The notes under the pieces: model-generated
What the model was told of the DNA's origin: nothing
Database searches by the model: none
Seen by the model: only the letters and a program-made list of their open reading frames with translations
Program-made: the position numbers and the translations under genes
From: an uncultured Bacteroidales bacterium
Lineage (GTDB): Bacteria; Bacteroidota; Bacteroidia; Bacteroidales; Bacteroidaceae
Reading direction: 5' to 3'
DNA: 19,957 nucleotides
NCBI GenBank assembly: GCA_937901185.1
Contig: CALCHR010000052.1
Location: forward strand, 1 to 19,957
Part shown: positions 13,163 to 19,957 of the stretch, piece after piece
How positions within the stretch are numbered: position 1 is the stretch's first letter
Layout of the letters: the number at the start of each line of letters is the position of its first letter

Positions 13163-14140
13163 ATGATAGAAAAGCATTTTGTACTGGAGGAAGCCGACCC
13201 TCAGATATTTTTTGGCGCCGCCAATGCCAACCTGCGCATGTTGCGTGCCCTTTGTCCGAAGCTCCGCATCGTTGGTCGCGACAACGTGATCAAGGTGATG
13301 GGCGGCGAAGAAGATATGGCCGATTTTGAAGACCATTTCCGTAAGCTCGAAAGCCATTGTGCGAAGTTCAATAGCCTTACGGAAGAAGACCTGCTGGACA
13401 TTGTGAAGCGCCGCGCTCAGCAGAAAGAAGCCGCCGGCGATGTCATTGTTTATAGCACCGGCGGAAAGCCCATCGCACCGCGCTCCGAGAACCAACGCCG
13501 CCTGGTGGAGGCTTATGCCACGCACGACATGCTTTTTGCCGTAGGTCCGGCCGGCTCCGGAAAGACCTATACGGCCATCGCCCTGGCCGTGCGCGCCCTC
13601 AAGAACAAGGAGATAAAGAAAATCATCCTCTCGCGCCCAGCCGTAGAAGCCGGCGAGAAACTCGGCTTCCTTCCCGGCGACATGAAAGAGAAAATCGACC
13701 CCTATCTCCAGCCGCTCTACGATGCCCTGGAGGAGATGATTCCCCCAGCCAAATTGCAAGAGTACATGTCCACCAATGTCATACAGATAGCCCCCCTTGC
13801 CTTTATGCGAGGCCGCACCTTGAACGATGCCGTGGTCATTCTCGACGAGGCTCAGAACACCACCTCCGCCCAAATCAAGATGTTCCTGACACGCATGGGA
13901 TGGAACACGAAGATGATCGTGACCGGCGACCGCACACAGATAGACTTGCCGCCCACCGCCAAGAGCGGCTTGATAGAGTCCATGCGCATCTTGCAAGGCA
14001 TTCCCGGCATCGCCTTCATCGAGATGGACAAGAAGGACATCGTGCGCCACAAACTTGTGACAAAGGTGGTGGAGGCCTACGAGCGAGAAGCCGACCGACG
14101 CAAAGCCGAAGCCGACAAGAAAAAAGCAGAACAAGCCTAG
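13163..14140 (+). CDS. phoH: PhoH family ATPase
   Basis: A 325-residue cytoplasmic P-loop ATPase of the PhoH family, related to the motor part of superfamily I helicases and associated with RNA metabolism and stress. Residues 128-135 are Walker A (GPAGSGKT) and 224-231 are Walker B (VVILDEAQ). Other family blocks are SRPAVEAGEKLGFLPGDMKEKIDPYLQPLYD (about 157-187) and VTGDRTQIDLP. The N-terminal domain (1-110) is the usual one, with IVGRDNVIKVMGGEEDM. The last 20 residues are a charged Lys/Ala/Glu tail, probably disordered or helical. The biological role of PhoH is not well defined. purC follows after 131 nt with its own promoter. Confidence 0.94.
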   Translation: MIEKHFVLEEADPQIFFGAANANLRMLRALCPKLRIVGRDNVIKVMGGEEDMADFEDHFRKLESHCAKFNSLTEEDLLDIVKRRAQQKEAAGDVIVYSTGGKPIAPRSENQRRLVEAYATHDMLFAVGPAGSGKTYTAIALAVRALKNKEIKKIILSRPAVEAGEKLGFLPGDMKEKIDPYLQPLYDALEEMIPPAKLQEYMSTNVIQIAPLAFMRGRTLNDAVVILDEAQNTTSAQIKMFLTRMGWNTKMIVTGDRTQIDLPPTAKSGLIESMRILQGIPGIAFIEMDKKDIVRHKLVTKVVEAYEREADRRKAEADKKKAEQA

Positions 14141-14209
14141 CCACATTATATATTATAGAAGTGCGGCGTAAAAGATTCTGAATCTGCTGGCAGAGTTCTT
14201 AAAAAATTG

Positions 14210-14217
14210 TAACTTTG
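14210..14217 (+). promoter_or_regulatory. -7 promoter element of purC, with an upstream dyad
   Basis: TAACTTTG fits TAnnTTTG, giving a start near 14224 and about 48 nt of leader. There is no clear -33 TTTG. A 13-bp palindrome, AGATTC-T-GAATCT (14173-14185), adjoins the expected -33 position and could be an operator; that is inference. Confidence 0.55.
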
Positions 14218-14271
14218 CTACGGCTAGCAAATCCAAAACTAGTAGATATAAATTTATAGCTATATAAGATT

Positions 14272-15213
14272 ATGAGTGCATTGACAGCAACCAACTTCAA
14301 CTTCCCCGGACAAACCGGAGTGTATCACGGAAAGGTGCGTGATGTTTATTTCGTAGAAGACAAACTCGTGATGGTGGCCTCCGACCGCATCTCGGCGTTC
14401 GACGTAGTGCTCCCCAAGGGCATTCCCTTTAAGGGACAGATGCTGAATCAAATCGCGGCCAAGTTCCTCGATGCCACACAAGACATTTGCCCTAACTGGA
14501 AACTGGCTACTCCCGACCCGATGGTGACTGTAGGCGTGAAGTGCGAAGGTTTCCCCGTGGAAATGATTGTGCGCGGCTATCTTTGCGGCTCAGCATGGCG
14601 TGCCTACAAGAGCGGTGTGCGCGAAATCTGTGGCGTACGCTTGCCCGAGGGTATGAGAGAGAACGAGAAGTTCCCCACACCCATCATCACTCCCACCACG
14701 AAGGCCGAGATTGGCGAACACGATGCCGACATCTCCAAAGAAGAAATCCTGGCACAAGGCTTGGCTACTCCCGAGGAATATGCTTTGTTGGAGAAATACA
14801 CCCTGGCCCTCTTCCAAAGAGGAACCGAGATTGCCGCAGAGCGCGGCTTGATTCTCGTTGACACCAAATATGAGTTTGGCAAATACAACGGCGAAATCTA
14901 TTTGATGGACGAGATTCACACCCCCGACTCTAGTCGCTATTTCTATTCCGAAGGCTACGAAGAACGCTTCGAGGCCGGCGAGCCCCAGAAGCAACTCTCT
15001 AAGGAATTTGTGCGCGAGTGGTTGATGGAAAATGGTTTCCAAGGCAAAGAAGGACAACAAGTGCCCGAGATGACAGACGAGATTGTAGAAGGAATCTCTG
15101 CTCGCTACATCGAGCTCTATGAGCACATCACCGGCGAGACCTTCTGTAAAGAAGCCGACGAGCAACTTGCGGCACGCATCGAAAAGAACGTGACCGAGTA
15201 TCTCACTAAGTAA
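14272..15213 (+). CDS. purC: Phosphoribosylaminoimidazole-succinocarboxamide synthase
   Basis: A 313-residue SAICAR synthetase. It joins aspartate to carboxyaminoimidazole ribotide with ATP in de novo purine synthesis, in the cytoplasm. Motifs are HGKVRDVYFV (ATP-binding strand region, about 19-28), SDRISAFDVVLPKGIPFKG (37-55), EMIVRGYLCGSAWRAYKSG and LVDTKYEFGKYNGEIYLMDEIHTPDSSRY. The C-terminus carries the extra segment seen in longer Bacteroidota and eukaryote-like PurC proteins of about 310 residues, in contrast to the 240-residue enterobacterial form. It has its own promoter after phoH, and a terminator follows 49 nt after the stop. Confidence 0.96.
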   Translation: MSALTATNFNFPGQTGVYHGKVRDVYFVEDKLVMVASDRISAFDVVLPKGIPFKGQMLNQIAAKFLDATQDICPNWKLATPDPMVTVGVKCEGFPVEMIVRGYLCGSAWRAYKSGVREICGVRLPEGMRENEKFPTPIITPTTKAEIGEHDADISKEEILAQGLATPEEYALLEKYTLALFQRGTEIAAERGLILVDTKYEFGKYNGEIYLMDEIHTPDSSRYFYSEGYEERFEAGEPQKQLSKEFVREWLMENGFQGKEGQQVPEMTDEIVEGISARYIELYEHITGETFCKEADEQLAARIEKNVTEYLTK

Positions 15214-15262
15214 TTCTTCGAAAAGAAGATTCCCGAAATAACCTATCACATAGGTAAACCAA

Positions 15263-15307
15263 AAAGCGGCTGGCAGAACATCCTGCAAGCCGCTTTGTTT
15301 TTCTTTT
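15263..15307 (+). terminator. Intrinsic terminator of purC
   Basis: AAAGCGGCT (15263-15271) pairs perfectly with AGCCGCTTT (15288-15296). An inner GCAG/CTGC extends the hairpin, and a T-rich GTTTTTCTTTT follows. A small dyad, ACCTAT-CAC-ATAGGT (15241-15255), lies just upstream. Confidence 0.9.
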
Positions 15308-15361
15308 CCATGGCTTCATCCGAAGCTCTGAGCCTCTGGAAATTTTTACCCCAGTCTTAGT

Positions 15362-15459
15362 GAAAATGTCATGCGCTTGACACGAAAATTTCAAGGCTTG
15401 ACACAAAAATTTCATGCGCTTGACACTTTTGTGTCAAACTATTTTATTTTTTTTGACAC
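15362..15459 (+). repeat. TTGACAC array with 21-22 bp period (array D)
   Basis: Units end in TTGACAC at 15383, 15404 and 15426 (lengths 22, 21 and 22). Each has an A-tract half (GAAAATTTCA or AAAAATTTCA) and a GGC or TGCGC before TTGACAC. The last TTGACAC pairs with GTGTCAA four bases later (15420-15426/15431-15437), and a further TTGACAC-like copy (TTTGACAC) ends at 15459. It lies between the convergent ends of purC and the flavoprotein gene. The sequence differs from arrays A-C but the period is the same. Confidence 0.75.
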
Positions 15460-15492
15460 GGCCATAGAAATCTCTCAGTGGCTATTAAACTC

Positions 15493-16758
15493 TCATAGCA
15501 TAGATAGCGGAGAGAGGGAGTGCTCTCCGCGTTTTCTCTGGGCAATGGCTTGTGCCGCCACGAAGCCCGTGGTCCAAGCCGCCTGAAAGTTGAAACCGCC
15601 GGTGATGGCGTCGATGTCGAGCACCTCGCCGGCAAAGTAAAGGCCGGGACAAGCTTTGCTCTCCAAGGTGTTGAGGTGGACGCTCTCAAGGCTCACGCCG
15701 CCGCAGGTGACAAACTCTTCGCGGAAACTCCCCTTGCCGTTTATCTCATAGGCATCGGCCGTCAGCACGTTGGCAAGGCGGTTGAGGCCTTTCTTCCCCA
15801 GTTCGCCCCAAGGCTTTTCGGCGTCGAGCCCGGCGCGTTGTAGCAGATAGGTCCATAGGCGACCTTGCAAACCATAGGGACGTAGGCTCCCCAATTGCTT
15901 GCGAGGATTCTCCGTGGCAAGGTCGCCAAGCATTTCGGCGGCCTCTTCGTTGTTGTTCTCGCCGCTCCAGTTGATGAGCAACGGAGCACAGTAGGCTTGC
16001 TCGGAAAGCAGGCGGGCGGCATAGGAAGAGAGTTTCAAAACGGCCGGACCACTTACGCCCCAATGCGTGATGAGCAATGGTCCGTCGGCATGCAATTTGC
16101 TCCCCGGGATGCTCACCGTGGCGTTTTCCACCACAATGCCCATCAGTGCTTTCAGAGCCGGACAATCTATGTTAAAGGTATAGAGCGAGGGACAGGGCTT
16201 CTCCATCTTGTGGCCCAAGGCGGCGAGCCAGTCGTGGCCTTCGGCCTTGGGCGCTCCGCCGCTTGTGACGGCTACCACATCAAACGTGTCTGCCCCCAAC
16301 TTAGGGTCGGCGAATTCTACGCTCAGCAGCTCCTCCTCCGTGCGACGCACGGCATTTACGGCATGACCCGTCTTGACTTTCACGCCGGCGGTCGAGGCCT
16401 CTCTTCGTAGGCAAAGGATGACGGCTTCGGAGTCTTGCGCTTGAGGAAATACGCAGCAATCCTCTTGCGTGGTCAAAGGCACTCCGTGAAGCTCAAACCA
16501 CTCGTAGGCATCCTCATGGCTAAAGGTGCGCAAGAGGCGCTTCATGAGTCTGTGGCCGCGAGGATAAATGTATTTCAAATCGCCTACCTCGGCAAAGGAA
16601 TTGGTCAAGTTGCACCTGCCCCCGCCAGAAATCTTAACCTTGGCCAAAACCCGATTGGCGCGCTCAAAGATGGTGACATCTGCTTGGGGACACGATTGCT
16701 TGAGGTGGATGGAGAGGAAGAAACCTGCGGCTCCTCCGCCAATGATTGCGACTTTCAT
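15493..16758 (-). CDS. BaiN/YhiN-like FAD-dependent oxidoreductase (HI0933 family)
   Basis: A 421-residue flavoprotein. Residues 1-35 form the FAD-binding Rossmann motif (IIGGGAAGFFLSIHL ... FERA). VKISGGGRCNLTNS (about 41-54) is the family signature, and a GVPL..QEDCCVFPQA segment follows. THWGVSGPAVLKLSSYAAR lies in the middle domain, and LYFAGEVLDIDAITGGFNFQAAWTTGFVAA near the end closes the FAD site. The family includes BaiN of bile-acid-converting bacteria and YhiN of E. coli, but its general physiological substrate is not settled, so I give no symbol. The length is normal. It lies 132 nt downstream of prfA with the prfA terminator between, so it should have its own promoter; none is obvious. 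The last codons contain an 8-bp dyad (15507-15514/15523-15530). Confidence 0.92.
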   Translation of the reverse strand: MKVAIIGGGAAGFFLSIHLKQSCPQADVTIFERANRVLAKVKISGGGRCNLTNSFAEVGDLKYIYPRGHRLMKRLLRTFSHEDAYEWFELHGVPLTTQEDCCVFPQAQDSEAVILCLRREASTAGVKVKTGHAVNAVRRTEEELLSVEFADPKLGADTFDVVAVTSGGAPKAEGHDWLAALGHKMEKPCPSLYTFNIDCPALKALMGIVVENATVSIPGSKLHADGPLLITHWGVSGPAVLKLSSYAARLLSEQAYCAPLLINWSGENNNEEAAEMLGDLATENPRKQLGSLRPYGLQGRLWTYLLQRAGLDAEKPWGELGKKGLNRLANVLTADAYEINGKGSFREEFVTCGGVSLESVHLNTLESKACPGLYFAGEVLDIDAITGGFNFQAAWTTGFVAAQAIAQRKRGEHSLSPLSML

Positions 16759-16827
16759 AAGAGGGATTACTTTGGTATATAGCTTTGAGAGTGGGGCTAT
16801 GTGAAATGGAGGGGATGTGTGGGCAAA

Positions 16828-16871
16828 TAAAAAAATAAAAGTGGGACTCCCGAAGAAGCACTCCCACTTTT
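16828..16871 (-). terminator. Intrinsic terminator of prfA
   Basis: On the minus strand AAAAGTGGGA (16862-16871) pairs with TCCCACTTTT (16837-16846) and is followed by a U-rich ATTTTTTTATTT. It begins about 20 nt after the prfA stop. Confidence 0.9.
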
Positions 16872-16890
16872 GTCCGTATTCTTTCTCCGC

Positions 16891-18003
16891 TTACATCTCG
16901 GCATCTTTCAGACGCTCGGCATTTTCTGCTACGATGAGGTGGTCGATACAATCTTGTATGTTGCCATCCATAAATGCCGCCAAGTTGTAAATGGTGTAGT
17001 TGATGCGATGGTCTGTGATGCGGCCCTGCGGATAATTGTAAGTGCGGATTTTAGCAGAGCGGTCGCCGGTAGACACGAGTGTCTTGCGACGGTTGGCAAT
17101 ATCGTCCGTGTACTTTTGGTGCTCGCGGTCATAGATAAAAGTACGCAAGCGAGCCAGTGCACGCTCCTTGTTTTTAGGTTGGTCGCGCGTCTCGGTACAC
17201 TCAATCAGGATTTCTTCCTCTTCGCCGGTGTTAGGATTTTTCCAAGGGTAGCGCAGACGCACACCACTCTCTACCTTGTTTACGTTCTGACCTCCGGCAC
17301 CACTGGAACGGAAGGTGTCCCACTTGATGAGGCCCTCGTGGATTTCTACATCGAAGGCTTCGGCCTCGGGAAGAACCGCAACGGTGGCGGCAGAGGTGTG
17401 TACGCGGCCCTGTGTCTCTGTGGCAGGTACGCGTTGAACACGGTGAACACCGCTCTCGTATTTCAATACACCGTAGACATCGGCACCGGTCACGGAGCAG
17501 ATGATTTCCTTGAAACCACCAGCTGCTCCCTCGTTGGCACTACTAACCTCAAGATGCCAGCCTTTGGTCTCGCAGTACTTTGTGTACATGCGGAAGAGGT
17601 CGCCGGCGAAGATGGCGGCTTCGTCGCCACCCGTGCCTCCGCGGATTTCGAGAATGGCATTCTTAGAATCCTCGGGGTCTTTGGGGACGAGCATCAGCTT
17701 GATTTCTTCCTCCAATTCGGGGATGCGTTTCTCACAAGAAGCAGCTTCCTCACGAGCCATTTCTTTCATCTCGGCATCGTCTTCGTTGTGGAGGATGAAC
17801 ATCGCTTCTTCCAAGTTGCCCAGCAAGTTCTCGTATTCTTGTCGTGCATTCATTAAGTCCTCCAGGTCTTTGTATTCCTTGGTGAGCTTCACGTAGCGCT
17901 GCTGGTCGCAAATAACATTGGGGTCTGTAATCAACGTACCTACTTCTTCAAAGCGAGGACGAAGGGCGTTGAGCTTTTCTAATAGAGTATTATTTTCTGC
18001 CAT
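16891..18003 (-). CDS. prfA: Peptide chain release factor 1
   Basis: A 370-residue class I release factor that recognises UAA and UAG in the ribosomal A site and triggers hydrolysis of peptidyl-tRNA. The GGQ motif is in SSGAGGQNVNKVES (GGQ at 237-239). The stop-codon-reading tripeptide is PAT (193-195, in RVPATETQGR), which marks RF1 rather than RF2 (SPF). The N-terminal coiled part (1-110) and RGGTGGDEAAIFA (121-133) are typical. There is no programmed frameshift. The small membrane protein gene ends 8 nt upstream, so they are probably on one transcript. Confidence 0.97.
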   Translation of the reverse strand: MAENNTLLEKLNALRPRFEEVGTLITDPNVICDQQRYVKLTKEYKDLEDLMNARQEYENLLGNLEEAMFILHNEDDAEMKEMAREEAASCEKRIPELEEEIKLMLVPKDPEDSKNAILEIRGGTGGDEAAIFAGDLFRMYTKYCETKGWHLEVSSANEGAAGGFKEIICSVTGADVYGVLKYESGVHRVQRVPATETQGRVHTSAATVAVLPEAEAFDVEIHEGLIKWDTFRSSGAGGQNVNKVESGVRLRYPWKNPNTGEEEEILIECTETRDQPKNKERALARLRTFIYDREHQKYTDDIANRRKTLVSTGDRSAKIRTYNYPQGRITDHRINYTIYNLAAFMDGNIQDCIDHLIVAENAERLKDAEM

Positions 18004-18011
18004 CTTAAAAA

Positions 18012-18215
18012 TTACTTACAAAGTTTCTTTGTCCAACCGTATGATTGGGTGACAATATTATATGTAATAAGCAGCCAACCAAAGGCACCGAGGCCTCGAG
18101 AAATAGCTGAATGTGATTGCCAATTATTGCTGAGCTCAGTCCATGCTTCGTATATCATGTAGCCAAGCACGAGGATGCTAAGCGAGCAGCAAAGGAAGTA
18201 GATTACTTTTTTCAT
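18012..18215 (-). CDS. Small membrane protein of unknown function (67 aa)
   Basis: A 67-codon frame immediately before prfA (8-nt gap) and 60 nt after the esterase gene, on the same strand. The product has a basic start (MKK), a hydrophobic segment at about 4-24 (VIYFLCCSLSILVLGYMIYEA), a polar middle, a second moderately hydrophobic segment at about 43-58 (LGAFGWLLITYNIV) and a basic end (WTKKLCK), so one or two membrane passes are likely. I do not recognise a family. The placement, sensible membrane pattern and start at ATG favour a real gene, but with no homology test possible this is only moderately sure. Confidence 0.6.
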   Translation of the reverse strand: MKKVIYFLCCSLSILVLGYMIYEAWTELSNNWQSHSAISRGLGAFGWLLITYNIVTQSYGWTKKLCK

Positions 18216-18275
18216 ATATCCTGTGGTTGAATAGTCAATAGCTGATAATGCGTAATGGTCTCTTGCTTGTTTTCC

Positions 18276-19148
18276 TTATTTGAAGTTTCTGGAAACGAAG
18301 GGAAGGCATAGGCGTAAGGCGTTGTGCCAGTATTCCCAATTGTGGTCGCCATTGCGTACGCGGAATTGTACCGGGATACGAAGATGGCGCATCTTCATGT
18401 GTAGGAGCTCGGATTGCTCAAGCAAGAAATCATCGTCTCCACAATCTATAAACCATGCGACAGAGCGTAGAGCCTGTAGCTCGTCTTGCGTCATGGTCTC
18501 CAATAACTTGACGGCGGCTAATTTGTCTACGGCTTCAGTGAGCAGAGAAAATTTGTCGGTTGCACGTTTCTCTGGAGTACGCAAATGTTTGTTTGAACCA
18601 AGCCAAGCACTCATGGCATAGCAAGCGCAAAACATGTCGGGATAGCGCAATGCATAATTCACACTACCTCCGCCGCCCATTGAAAGTCCGGCAATAGCTC
18701 TTTGATTGCGACACCCTCCAGCTCTGTATTTATCTTCAATGGTGGGCAGCAATTCTTTGAAGAAGAAGTCTTCATAGTTCCACCCTTCCATATTGAAGTA
18801 TCCATTCCAAGTGTTGCGAATGTCAGGACCTCCTGCGCAAGGCATAATTACTACCATCTCTTGGGCTTCGCCGCTGGCGATAAATTCGTCTACCACACGA
18901 TCCATTTGTCCTTTCTCCATCCAGCATAGTTCATTGTCTGAAAGACCATGGAGCAGGTAGAGAACAGGATAGTGTTGTTCGGGTAACAGCTTGAAACTAT
19001 TGGGGAGATACACCTTTAACGGAACCGCCTCACCTAGTATTTTACTAGGAATGGTATCGTTTACTACAATCCCAGCCATGCTCGGTTGGATGCAAGCAAG
19101 CAGTAGGATGCAGTATATAAAAATACGCTTGAGAGGGAGGTTGAACAT
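18276..19148 (-). CDS. Secreted alpha/beta-hydrolase, esterase D / feruloyl esterase type
   Basis: A 290-residue exported esterase of the PF00756 type. Residues 1-25 form a signal peptide (basic start, then IFIYCILLLACIQPSMA). The catalytic nucleophile is Ser156 in GLSMGGG, the acid is within CGDDD (238-240) and the histidine is His269 in GDHNWEYW. The motif LYLLHGLSDNELCWMEKG (63-80) carries the oxyanion-hole region. Relatives in Bacteroidales release acetyl or feruloyl groups from plant polysaccharides or act on small esters; which substrate applies here is unknown. There is no glycoside hydrolase or SusC/D pair nearby. It lies between purM and prfA, separated from purM by a large dyad. Confidence 0.9.
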   Translation of the reverse strand: MFNLPLKRIFIYCILLLACIQPSMAGIVVNDTIPSKILGEAVPLKVYLPNSFKLLPEQHYPVLYLLHGLSDNELCWMEKGQMDRVVDEFIASGEAQEMVVIMPCAGGPDIRNTWNGYFNMEGWNYEDFFFKELLPTIEDKYRAGGCRNQRAIAGLSMGGGGSVNYALRYPDMFCACYAMSAWLGSNKHLRTPEKRATDKFSLLTEAVDKLAAVKLLETMTQDELQALRSVAWFIDCGDDDFLLEQSELLHMKMRHLRIPVQFRVRNGDHNWEYWHNALRLCLPFVSRNFK

Positions 19149-19160
19149 AGCTATATATTA

Positions 19161-19219
19161 AAGGTGAAAGGAGCAAGGAACTTGTTGTGATTACACATAT
19201 TCCTTAAACCTTTCACCTT
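19161..19219 (-). terminator. Large dyad after purM, probable terminator or processing site
   Basis: AAGGTGAAAGG (19161-19171) pairs with CCTTTCACCTT (19209-19219), and inside that AAGGAA (19175-19180) pairs with TTCCTT (19200-19205). On the minus strand a U/A-rich UUAAUAUAUAG follows, a weak U-run. It starts 5 nt after the purM stop. Confidence 0.6.
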
Positions 19220-19224
19220 AGATT

Positions 19225-19957
19225 TTAGTAATTGAATTCGCCAAACTCGCTCTTGATAGTCAGTGAGCGCTTACCTTCTTCTACGTGGCCCACAATCTGA
19301 GCATCGATGTTAAAGCCGCGAGCGATGTCAATAACCGTTTGTGCATGCTCGGGAGCAATGTAAACTTCTAAGCGGTGGCCCATGTTGAACACTTTGTACA
19401 TTTCGGCCCAATCCGTACCACTTTCTTTTGCGATAGCCTTGAACAAAGGAGGCACGGGGAACATATTGTCTTTCACCACGCGGCAATTCTCATTTACGAA
19501 GTGGAGCACTTTGGTCTGAGCACCACCGGTACAATGTACCATACCATGAATCTCTGGACGCAACTCGTCAAGAATGCGTTTTACAACAGGGGCATAGGTG
19601 CGGGTAGGAGACAACACTAAGCGGCCAGCATCGATGGGTGCACCTTCCACTTCGTCTGTCAAGCGGTAAGAACCGCTATATACCAATTCCTCGGGAACGG
19701 CTTTGTCATAGCTTTCTGGATATTTTTCAGCCAAGTATTTGTGGAAAACATCGTGACGGGCAGAGGTGAGTCCGTTAGAGCCCATACCGCCATTGTATTC
19801 TGTTTCGTAGGTGGCTTGGCCGGAAGAAGAAAGACCCACGATGACATCGCCAGGACGAATGTTGGCATTGTCGATGACGTCGCTACGCTTCATGCGGCAA
19901 GTGACGGTGCTATCTACGATAATGGTGCGCACAAGGTCGCCCACGTCGGCTGTTTCG
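19225..19957 (-). CDS. purM: Phosphoribosylformylglycinamidine cyclo-ligase (C-terminal part)
   Basis: AIR synthetase closes the imidazole ring of formylglycinamidine ribotide with ATP in purine synthesis. About 243 residues are visible; the frame is open to the right edge, and full Bacteroidota proteins are near 390 residues, so the N-terminal third or more is outside. The visible start is ETADVGDLVRTIIVDSTVTC, followed by RPGDVIVGLSSSGQATYETEYNGGMGSNGLTSARHDVF, a conserved nucleotide-binding region, then LVLSPTRTYAPVVKRIL and IHGMVHCTGGAQTKVLHFV. The GTG at 19944 is an internal valine. The form with the YNGGMGSNGLTSAR insert is the version typical of this phylum. Confidence 0.95.
   Translation of the reverse strand, partial: ETADVGDLVRTIIVDSTVTCRMKRSDVIDNANIRPGDVIVGLSSSGQATYETEYNGGMGSNGLTSARHDVFHKYLAEKYPESYDKAVPEELVYSGSYRLTDEVEGAPIDAGRLVLSPTRTYAPVVKRILDELRPEIHGMVHCTGGAQTKVLHFVNENCRVVKDNMFPVPPLFKAIAKESGTDWAEMYKVFNMGHRLEVYIAPEHAQTVIDIARGFNIDAQIVGHVEEGKRSLTIKSEFGEFNY

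Noticed and set aside
13067..14146. 359-codon minus-strand frame, longer than phoH
   Set aside because: It lies opposite phoH, which has clear Walker motifs; the minus translation shows no family and is a shadow of its codon bias.
15377..15426. TTGACA sequences read as sigma-70 -35 boxes
   Set aside because: They recur at 21-22 bp as part of a repeat, no -10 follows, and this phylum uses TTTG/TAnnTTTG promoters.
15507..15530. 8-bp dyad GCGGAGAG/CTCTCCGC as a terminator
   Set aside because: It lies within the last codons of the flavoprotein gene, no U-run follows on the minus strand, and no plus-strand gene needs it.
16870..17856. 328-codon plus-strand frame
   Set aside because: It is antisense to prfA, whose GGQ and PAT motifs are intact.

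Overview
The window looks like chromosomal, mostly housekeeping DNA from a Bacteroidales bacterium, probably close to Prevotella or its relatives. The evidence is the protein sequences (an RpoC C-terminus, a DAHP synthase-chorismate mutase fusion, DUF1573 and DUF5715 proteins, and a secreted protein with an NLSG...GGKKVIVK tail), the lack of Shine-Dalgarno sequences, and repeated Bacteroidota promoter elements (TAnnTTTG, twice with TTTG exactly 20 bp upstream). No database search was possible, so family names come from recognised motifs.

Layout. 1-986: end of rpoC and its terminator. 1059-1197: intergenic repeat array A. 1429-4110: a large secreted multidomain protein followed by an unlisted 54-residue gene. 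4293-4592: repeat array B and tRNA-Pro(CGG). 4644-5705 (-): DUF1573 protein. 6018-7586 (+): exonuclease III and a DUF554 membrane protein. 7626-11783 (-): a phenylalanine/tyrosine operon with its leader, pheA, aminotransferase, DAHP synthase-chorismate mutase and tyrA. 11911-12040: repeat array C. 12053-12880 (-): DUF5715 protein. 13163-15213 (+): phoH and purC. 15362-15459: a different repeat array, D. 15493-19957 (-): BaiN/YhiN-like flavoprotein, prfA, a small membrane protein, a secreted esterase and partial purM.

Two things stand out. First, the aromatic operon starts with an unannotated attenuator. A TTTG-N20-TACTTTTG promoter precedes a 28-codon leader peptide containing FSFYFYFYF (five Phe and three Tyr codons). 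Just after those codons an RNA segment (GAGCGGGA) can pair with the 5' arm of an intrinsic terminator that ends 15 nt before the pheA start codon. This gives mutually exclusive terminator and antiterminator forms, and the alternating Phe/Tyr codons match an operon that makes both amino acids. Second, three intergenic regions carry copies of one composite repeat: several degenerate 21-bp units rich in CTAG, palindromes and A-tracts, plus a conserved tail with core GAAACRSCCGAAAATG. A fourth region has an unrelated array with a 21-22 bp period built on TTGACAC. The 21-bp period equals two helical turns, which suggests bent DNA or a repeated protein-binding element.

The remaining genes are conventional. 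The four aromatic genes cover DAHP formation, chorismate to prephenate, both prephenate branches and transamination. purC and purM are purine-pathway genes in separate transcription units. purM and prfA are separated by an esterase and a small membrane protein.
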